IMG/VR virus record: IMGVR_UViG_3300049846_002791
Span: 1-33,693 of that record
Strand: one strand, 5' to 3'
From: a virus
DNA length: 33,693 bases
Positions 29,958 through 33,693 of this stretch are shown here, piece by piece. The notes below the pieces were generated by a model. That model searched no databases. It had not been told where the DNA came from and saw only the letters and a list, made by a program, of their open reading frames with translations. A program made the position numbers and the translations under genes. Position 1 is the first letter of the stretch. Each line of letters starts with the position of its first letter.

Positions 29958-30359
29958 TTAGTTCCCTTCGGCTGGTGGCTTTTTTGCTTCGACGGCCTGC
30001 ATCCAAATGGCTTCTTGCAGTAGGCGGTGCTTGCCGCTTTCGCTGAGATTGGAATAGATATCGATCAATTGGTCAAGGGCGGCATCGGTGCGCGCTGCTT
30101 GCGCTGACTCGTGGGCTTTGAATTCTGTGGTGCTTTTGGGTGCGGTATAGGTATCGTCACCAAACCACCATTCGTACGGTAAATCAAAAAACTGCACGAG
30201 CACTGGATAGTGGCGCTTGGCGATACGGCCGTGCTTGAGCCAATCGCTCGACACAGTTGGTGGCTTGACGCCAAACGCGCGCGCGATCTCAGCCTGTGTG
30301 ACGCTCTTGATGCGCATGGCTTCGGCAAGCTTTAACGCCAGCGGCGGGGGTGCGGACAT
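29958..30359 (-). CDS. Phage repressor (CI-like, HTH only)
   Basis: A protein of 133 residues from ATG 30359, or 139 from an in-frame ATG at 30377. The N-terminal XRE-type HTH includes T-Q-A-E-I-A-R-A-F-G-V-K-P-P-T-V-S. The rest is helical with L-S-E-S-G-K-H-R-L-L-Q-E-A. There is no S24/LexA-type peptidase domain, so RecA-driven self-cleavage is not expected. It is divergent from cro across the operators. A weak leftward promoter (TTGCCT, 16 bp, TAGGTA at 30395-30368) overlaps the upstream operator. It leads an operon with two downstream genes. Confidence 0.85.
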   Translation of the reverse strand: MSAPPPLALKLAEAMRIKSVTQAEIARAFGVKPPTVSSDWLKHGRIAKRHYPVLVQFFDLPYEWWFGDDTYTAPKSTTEFKAHESAQAARTDAALDQLIDIYSNLSESGKHRLLQEAIWMQAVEAKKPPAEGN

Positions 30360-30389
30360 TGCGTGAGTACCTATCATCTAGCACCGATA

Positions 30390-30430
30390 AGGCAATGCCT
30401 ATTGACAGAGGTTAGGCAATGCCTTAGAGT
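30390..30430 (+). promoter_or_regulatory. Promoter PR with two repressor operators
   Basis: -35 TTGACA (30402-30407), 17-bp spacer, -10 TAGAGT (30425-30430). Operators AGGCAATGCCT at 30390-30400, one base upstream of -35, and at 30414-30424, abutting the -10 box. The centres are 24 bp apart, exactly as at PL. The predicted start of transcription (30436-30437) coincides with the cro ATG at 30437, so cro mRNA should be leaderless. Confidence 0.9.
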
Positions 30431-30436
30431 GTGGGC

Positions 30437-30673
30437 ATGTACACAACTGCAATCAGTCAAGCGTGCGCAATTGCCGGGGGCACGGTGGCGCTGGCGAAGG
30501 CGTTGGGAGTTAAGCCGCCGACGGTCAGCGAGTGGGTTACCGGCAAGCGTCGTGTGCCACCTATGCGTTGCGTGGCCATAGAGCGCATCACGAAGGGGCG
30601 CGTGAGCTGTGATGCGCTGCGCCCCGACATCGAGTGGGGCGAAATGCGCGCGGTTATGGGGGCGCCGGCGTGA
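30437..30673 (+). CDS. Cro-like regulator (YdaS/Cro family)
   Basis: A protein of 78 residues from ATG 30437; a GTG two codons upstream overlaps the region right after the -10 box and cannot be used if transcription starts as predicted. A-G-G-T-V-A-L-A-K-A-L-G-V-K-P-P-T-V-S-E-W is the HTH, and L-R-P-D-I-E-W near the end is typical of YdaS/Cro proteins. It shares GVKPPTVS with the repressor, so both should read the same operators. It is the first gene of the rightward early transcript. Confidence 0.88.
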   Translation: MYTTAISQACAIAGGTVALAKALGVKPPTVSEWVTGKRRVPPMRCVAIERITKGRVSCDALRPDIEWGEMRAVMGAPA

Positions 30674-30681
30674 CGCCCCGC

Positions 30682-31050
30682 TTAGCAGCCAGAGCGCAGA
30701 TGGTGCACGTAATCCGAGTGCGTCAGGCCGATCAGGTCGGGCGCCACCCACGCCTGAAAGGTGCTGCGGTCGTCGTGGGCCTTGATGTGCCAGACGCTGA
30801 CTGTGGTGGGCGTGTCCAGGGTGTGGCGAATGATTACTTCGGTATATCCGGCAAATTCGCGCTGGCTGCCGATCATGTAGCGGCTGTTTCGCTCGGCATT
30901 TTGTGCAATGCACGACGCGGCGCGTTGCGGTGGATCGATCAGCGTTCCGGTGTGATGGGTGCCCTTGATGATGACTTCCAACGGGGTCATGACGCACCCG
31001 GCGGTGCTGGCTATCAGGGCGGCAACGATGGCGGCTTGGCTTGGGCGCAT
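30682..31050 (-). CDS. Reverse-strand lipoprotein gene beside cro
   Basis: A protein of 122 residues, the only leftward gene among rightward early genes, which suggests independent expression (a moron). A hydrophobic signal (I-V-A-A-L-I-A-S) leads to the lipobox S-T-A-G-C with Cys19. The mature part is beta-rich, with T-G-T-L-I-D-P-P, I-A-Q-N-A-E-R-N and T-E-V-I-I-R-H. CGGAGA lies 5 bases before the ATG. Phage lipoproteins of this size can cause lysogenic conversion or superinfection exclusion; there is no direct evidence here. Confidence 0.72.
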   Translation of the reverse strand: MRPSQAAIVAALIASTAGCVMTPLEVIIKGTHHTGTLIDPPQRAASCIAQNAERNSRYMIGSQREFAGYTEVIIRHTLDTPTTVSVWHIKAHDDRSTFQAWVAPDLIGLTHSDYVHHLRSGC

Positions 31051-31186
31051 GGCGGTCTCCGGGCTGGTGTGGCGAGTTTAACGCGCGGGCTTGGGTGATG
31101 GTTGATCTCATGGGGTGCAGTCTATTTTTTTGTCCGCAAGCTGTCCTTGCGACGGCTTGCGATTTTCTCGAAAGGGGTCGTAAGCC
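31051..31186 (+). promoter_or_regulatory. Intergenic region with CII-type direct repeat and hairpins
   Basis: This gap between the divergent lipoprotein and CII-like genes holds a T-rich run (31124-31131). It also holds two perfect copies of CTTGCGA at 31146-31152 and 31156-31162. They contain TTGC (31147-31150), six bases, TTGC (31157-31160), the arrangement bound by lambda CII. An inverted CGCAAG (31135-31140) can pair with CTTGCG (31146-31151), and GCAAGC with GCTTGC (31155-31160), giving alternative hairpins. Promoter elements for the lipoprotein gene are weak at best. The CII-like gene follows 24 bases after the repeat. Confidence 0.65.
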
Positions 31187-31609
31187 ATGATTCAAGAGGG
31201 CATTTCGGCGGTTTATGAGTCGGAGCTGGACGCGTTGCGTTCGGCAGTGGCGGCGCTGGGCGGCAAGAAGGTGATCGCGGCGCGGTTGTGGCCGGCGAAG
31301 CCGGTGGAGGTGGCGGCGCGGGAGCTGGCGGATGCGTTGAACCCGGAGCGAGATCGCAAGCTGGAGTTGCACGAGGCGACGCGGATTCTGCGCTGGGCGC
31401 GCGATGCGGGGTTTCATGCGGCGAAGCATTTTTTCGACCACGCGGCGGGGTATGAACACAGCAGCCCGCGCGCGCCGGAGGAGGAGAAGGCGCACGCGGT
31501 GCGCGATCTGCGCGAGCAACTGGCGTCGATGCAGGCGCAGATGGCGCGGCTGGCGGATGCGCTGGCGCTGGATGACAAGTTGCCGTCTGCGTTGCGGGTG
31601 TTGAAATGA
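31187..31609 (+). CDS. CII-like phage regulator
   Basis: A protein of 140 residues with GAAAGGGG before the ATG. A-L-R-S-A-V-A-A-L-G-G-K-K-V-I-A-A and L-A-D-A-L-N-P-E-R-D-R-K-L-E-L-H-E-A-T-R-I follow the pattern of the Phage_CP76/CII-type DNA-binding proteins. A C-terminal coiled coil (about 100-132) could support oligomers. It sits after cro in the rightward early operon, the position of cII. The assignment to CII is moderate; a general HTH regulator is the alternative. Confidence 0.65.
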   Translation: MIQEGISAVYESELDALRSAVAALGGKKVIAARLWPAKPVEVAARELADALNPERDRKLELHEATRILRWARDAGFHAAKHFFDHAAGYEHSSPRAPEEEKAHAVRDLREQLASMQAQMARLADALALDDKLPSALRVLK

Positions 31610-31965
31610 GTGGCGCTGGATCGCAGCACAACGCATTCACGCTGCTGCCGGACGATGCGCCGGCGGTGGGGTATCTGGACGCTACGGTGTCGGTGCGTGA
31701 GCTGTTGATGGCGTTGTCGACGTTGCGTGATGACGGTGTGGGCGAGGTGGATTTTCGCGCGTTGTGTTTGCAGTTGTCCGCGAATTACGGTGTGGATCAG
31801 ATGGCCGAAAAAGCGGCGGTGTCTGTGCACGGGTTGCGCAAGCTGCGTAATGGTTCGCAACGACAACCGAAACACAACGTTGGCGAACGGTTGATCGTGC
31901 TGTATCGGACTACGTTCGTGGGGCGGCCGTTGCCGCGCGTGAAGGGGGGTGGGTATGAGCAATAA
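31606..31965 (+). CDS. Putative DNA-binding early protein
   Basis: A protein of 119 residues, ATGA overlap with the upstream gene. The segment Y-G-V-D-Q-M-A-E-K-A-A-V-S-V-H-G-L-R-K-L at about 65-84 reads like an HTH with the recognition helix at S-V-H-G-L-R. The N-terminal half is mixed, with V-R-E-L-L-M-A-L-S-T-L. It ends with a basic loop. The role is unknown, possibly in replication or regulation. Confidence 0.6.
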   Translation: MSGAGSQHNAFTLLPDDAPAVGYLDATVSVRELLMALSTLRDDGVGEVDFRALCLQLSANYGVDQMAEKAAVSVHGLRKLRNGSQRQPKHNVGERLIVLYRTTFVGRPLPRVKGGGYEQ

Positions 31966-32140
31966 AACCGCGATGTTGCGGGACTTTGTGGAGAAGCACC
32001 CTGGCGCCACGCTGAACGAGATATGCGCGGGCACGGGCATAGCGCGCGCATTTGTGTCGACGTTGTGCGCGCGTTTTGTGCGGACAGGGTTGTGGCTGGG
32101 CAGTTCGAAGGATGGTTACACGTGGCTGCCGCGAAGCTGA
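31955..32140 (+). CDS. Small winged-helix-like protein
   Basis: A protein of 61 residues from ATG 31955 inside the end of the previous gene. A-T-L-N-E-I-C-A-G-T-G-I-A-R-A-F-V-S-T-L is an HTH, and G-L-W-L-G-S-S-K-D-G-Y-T-W is the following beta wing. It probably binds nucleic acid as a dimer. One of three short HTH proteins in this early stretch. Confidence 0.62.
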   Translation: MSNKTAMLRDFVEKHPGATLNEICAGTGIARAFVSTLCARFVRTGLWLGSSKDGYTWLPRS

Positions 32141-32433
32141 AAGGCAATCGCGCGGCTTTGCGCGGTGGGCGCGGGCGCGGGCCAAGCCGGGCAAGCGCCC
32201 GCGCTGGCGTACCGGCCAAGGCCTCAGCGGTGCAGGTGGGCGGGGATCATTACCGGGCGCTGGCGATTCAGCCCTGGGACGCGATGCAGGCGTGGATGTC
32301 GCGCGAGGCGTTCGAGGGCTTTCTGACGGGCAATGTGATCAAGTATGTGGCGCGGCACAAGGCCAAGGGCGGGGTCGAGGATTTGCGCAAGGCTCGCCAT
32401 TACCTGGACAAGCTGATCGAGGTGTCGCAATGA
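32122..32433 (+). CDS. DUF3310 protein
   Basis: A protein of 103 residues from GTG 32122, chosen for GAAGGA about 9 bases upstream. After a basic Arg/Gly-rich N-terminus, V-Q-V-G-G-D-H-Y, I-Q-P-W-D-A, F-L-T-G-N-V-I-K-Y-V-A-R-H and D-L-R-K-A-R-H-Y-L-D-K-L match DUF3310, a family common in phage genomes and sometimes described as nucleotide-kinase-like. Its function is not established. It overlaps both neighbours. Confidence 0.85.
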   Translation: MAAAKLKGNRAALRGGRGRGPSRASARAGVPAKASAVQVGGDHYRALAIQPWDAMQAWMSREAFEGFLTGNVIKYVARHKAKGGVEDLRKARHYLDKLIEVSQ

Positions 32434-32897
32434 GCGGCCTCACGCGCGTCACCGCTGCGCAGAACGCGGCAGCGACCCGATCACGCGGGCGCAATCCGGT
32501 TTACACGGGTGTGACGTTGTGTGTGCGGGATGTGCTGGCAAACGTGCACGGGCGCATGCGTGAGGATGATTTGGTGGTGGCGGTGGCGCTGCGCGGGTTT
32601 GCTGAGCGCCCTGTGCGCGCGTGCATCTATTACGAGGCGCGCAAGCAGCGTTTGGTGCGCGTTGAGCAATCGGGTGTGGTGATGGTGTTGACGGCGGAGC
32701 GGGCGGCGCTTGAGGTTGCGCCTGTGCCTGCGCCTCGCGCGGATCAGCCGCACGGTGCGGTGGCGGCGCGGCGGGAGTTGATCTGGGAGCCGTTGCAGCG
32801 CGCACATCATGATCCGCTGGCAAATTGGCGTTTGTGCGAGCGCGATGCGGTGACCGCCGAGCGTGTGGCGCAGTTTTCGCGCACGGGGTGCGCGTGA
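32430..32897 (+). CDS. Hypothetical early protein with wing-like region
   Basis: A protein of 155 residues, ATGA overlap with DUF3310. V-Y-T-G-V-T-L-C-V-R-D-V-L-A-N, a helix, then Y-E-A-R-K-Q-R-L-V-R-V-E, V-V-M-V-L-T suggest an HTH plus wing. The later part contains W-E-P-L-Q-R-A-H-H-D-P-L. No known family is recognised. It belongs to the coupled early operon. Confidence 0.6.
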   Translation: MSGLTRVTAAQNAAATRSRGRNPVYTGVTLCVRDVLANVHGRMREDDLVVAVALRGFAERPVRACIYYEARKQRLVRVEQSGVVMVLTAERAALEVAPVPAPRADQPHGAVAARRELIWEPLQRAHHDPLANWRLCERDAVTAERVAQFSRTGCA

Positions 32898-33124
32898 TGG
32901 CGCGGATGCGTGGCCCGCGTGTGTGTGCAAGCGGGCGTTTGTTTGACGCGGCGCCGCCGGGTGAGGCGCCGCACCTGGTGGCGGCGCGCGAGGCTTCGGT
33001 GCGGATGCTGGCGGCTGGCAACGGCGCGGCCAAGCGCGCGCTGCGGCGCGAGATGGTGGGGCATTTGCGCGAGCTGACTTCGGCGTGGGGGCGTGCGCGG
33101 GGGCAGCGTGAGGGGCGCCGATGA
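32897..33124 (+). CDS. Small basic early protein
   Basis: A protein of 75 residues from ATG 32897 (TGATG overlap). It is strongly basic, with R-R-E-M-V-G-H-L-R-E-L and an Arg-rich end. No domain is recognised. The frame continues upstream, but that part overlaps the previous gene in a different frame and is not used. Confidence 0.55.
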   Translation: MARMRGPRVCASGRLFDAAPPGEAPHLVAAREASVRMLAAGNGAAKRALRREMVGHLRELTSAWGRARGQREGRR

Positions 33125-33318
33125 GCTTTGCCTATCAACGCGTGCTTCAGCTGCTGCCGTGCACGATCAGTGAGGCGGCGGAGTGGCTGCCGTGTTCGGT
33201 GCGGATTGTGTCGGCGCAGTTGCACCGGCTGCGGGCGCTGGGGCTGGTGCGCAAGACGCGGCGCACGGTGCCGGGGTCTTCGGGGCGGGCTTGTGGGTTG
33301 TGGGAGCGGATCGCGTGA
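33121..33318 (+). CDS. Small HTH protein
   Basis: A protein of 65 residues, ATGA overlap. T-I-S-E-A-A-E-W-L-P-C-S-V-R-I-V-S-A-Q-L forms the HTH and G-L-V-R-K-T-R-R-T-V-P-G the wing, the compact winged-helix pattern of phage early proteins. Its stop overlaps the GTG of the HNH gene. Confidence 0.62.
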   Translation: MSFAYQRVLQLLPCTISEAAEWLPCSVRIVSAQLHRLRALGLVRKTRRTVPGSSGRACGLWERIA

Positions 33319-33693
33319 ACAGGGTCAAGCGGCGGTGGACGGATGCCGAGCGAGCGTTGATTCGGCGGCATTACCCGCACTGCTACACGCGCGAGGTGGC
33401 CGACATGGTGGGTGCGAGTGAAAGAGCCGTGTACGCGACGGCCAGTCACATGGGCATCAAGAAGTCGCCAGCGTTCATGCGACGAGAACTGGCGATCCAG
33501 GCTGAGCGCCTGCGCCGCGTGGGCGCGCAATCGCGCTTCTCGGCTGGCAACACGCCGTGGAACGCAGGCAAGAAGGGATGGCGCGCGCCGGGGGCCGAGT
33601 GCACGTGGTTCAAGAAGGGGTTTTTCCCGCACAACCGCGACCCGGAGTTTTATGTGATCGGCGCGCTGCGCGTCAGCACCGACGGTTACATCG
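33315..33693 (+). CDS. HNH endonuclease-type protein, 3' part missing
   Basis: 126 residues are visible from GTG 33315; the gene is cut by the window end. R-W-T-D-A-E-R-A-L-I and G-A-S-E-R-A-V-Y-A-T-A-S-H-M-G form a DNA-binding HTH. G-N-T-P-W-N-A-G-K-K-G-W at about 80-91 is a segment often found ahead of HNH nuclease domains in phage proteins. The HNH core itself lies beyond the edge. Joining the last base to the first bases of the window gives a stop after five codons, so the two ends are not contiguous through this gene. Confidence 0.7.
   Translation, partial: MNRVKRRWTDAERALIRRHYPHCYTREVADMVGASERAVYATASHMGIKKSPAFMRRELAIQAERLRRVGAQSRFSAGNTPWNAGKKGWRAPGAECTWFKKGFFPHNRDPEFYVIGALRVSTDGYI

Noticed and set aside
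30374-31636. 420-residue reverse-strand frame across cro, the lipoprotein gene and the CII-like gene
   Set aside because: Extremely Arg/His/Gln-rich, crosses promoter PR and three better supported genes.
1-33693. CRISPR array, insertion sequence or diversity-generating retroelement
   Set aside because: No regularly spaced direct repeats with unique spacers, no transposase gene and no reverse transcriptase motif were seen in reading all genes.

Overview
This window is most of the genome of a temperate, tailed double-stranded DNA phage (HK97-type head, siphovirus-type tail) of a high-GC proteobacterium, probably a beta- or gammaproteobacterium. The evidence is a P27/HK97-type terminase, a portal, an S49 protease and an HK97-fold capsid series, a gp10/DUF3168/frameshifted-chaperone/tape-measure tail series, a GH19 endolysin with nested Rz/Rz1 spanins, and a tyrosine integrase beside a fragment of tRNA-Glu. 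A REP-like palindrome of a kind common in proteobacterial chromosomes sits between two tail genes. No host housekeeping gene is visible.

Layout. 1-4280: terminase and portal. 4277-6800: an unusual cassette of five virion-type genes of unclear role, including a protein built of 18-residue repeats. 6809-10006: protease, capsid and accessory head genes, with GC-rich hairpins before and after. 10016-13869: connector, closure, tail completion and tail tube genes, then a tail assembly chaperone with a textbook -1 frameshift signal. 13862-21753: tape measure, minor tail, tip (J-like) and fibre genes. 21746-23918: lysis cassette. 23997-25061: a leftward three-gene accessory operon whose promoter spacer is a perfect palindrome. 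25115-25310: attP (3' part of tRNA-Glu) and a phage-borne terminator. 25296-29386: a leftward operon of ten overlapping genes, including xis and int, from promoter PL. 29477-30359: a leftward lysogeny operon (repressor, zinc-ribbon membrane protein, exported HNH lipoprotein). 30390-30430: PR and its operators. 30437-33693: cro, a reverse-strand lipoprotein gene, a CII-like gene and a chain of small early genes, ending in an HNH gene cut by the window edge.

The single attP lies between phage genes on both sides, and the gene order is that of a non-integrated circle opened near terminase. The window is therefore best read as a phage or circular contig rather than an integrated prophage. The last bases do not join the first bases into a complete HNH gene, so part of the genome is probably missing.

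Control logic read from the sequence. PL and PR are two copies of one design: TTGACA, a 17-bp spacer, a TAxAGT -10 box, an 11-bp palindromic operator filling the end of the spacer and a second one just upstream of -35, centred 24 bp apart. Repressor and Cro share an identical recognition segment (GVKPPTVS), so both should bind these operators. The repressor has no LexA-type peptidase domain. A TTGC-N6-TTGC direct repeat, the form of the lambda CII site, lies just upstream of the CII-like gene. The candidates for less-described biology are the lysogeny operon with a predicted exported nuclease lipoprotein, the reverse-strand lipoprotein gene beside cro, and the attP-proximal accessory operon.
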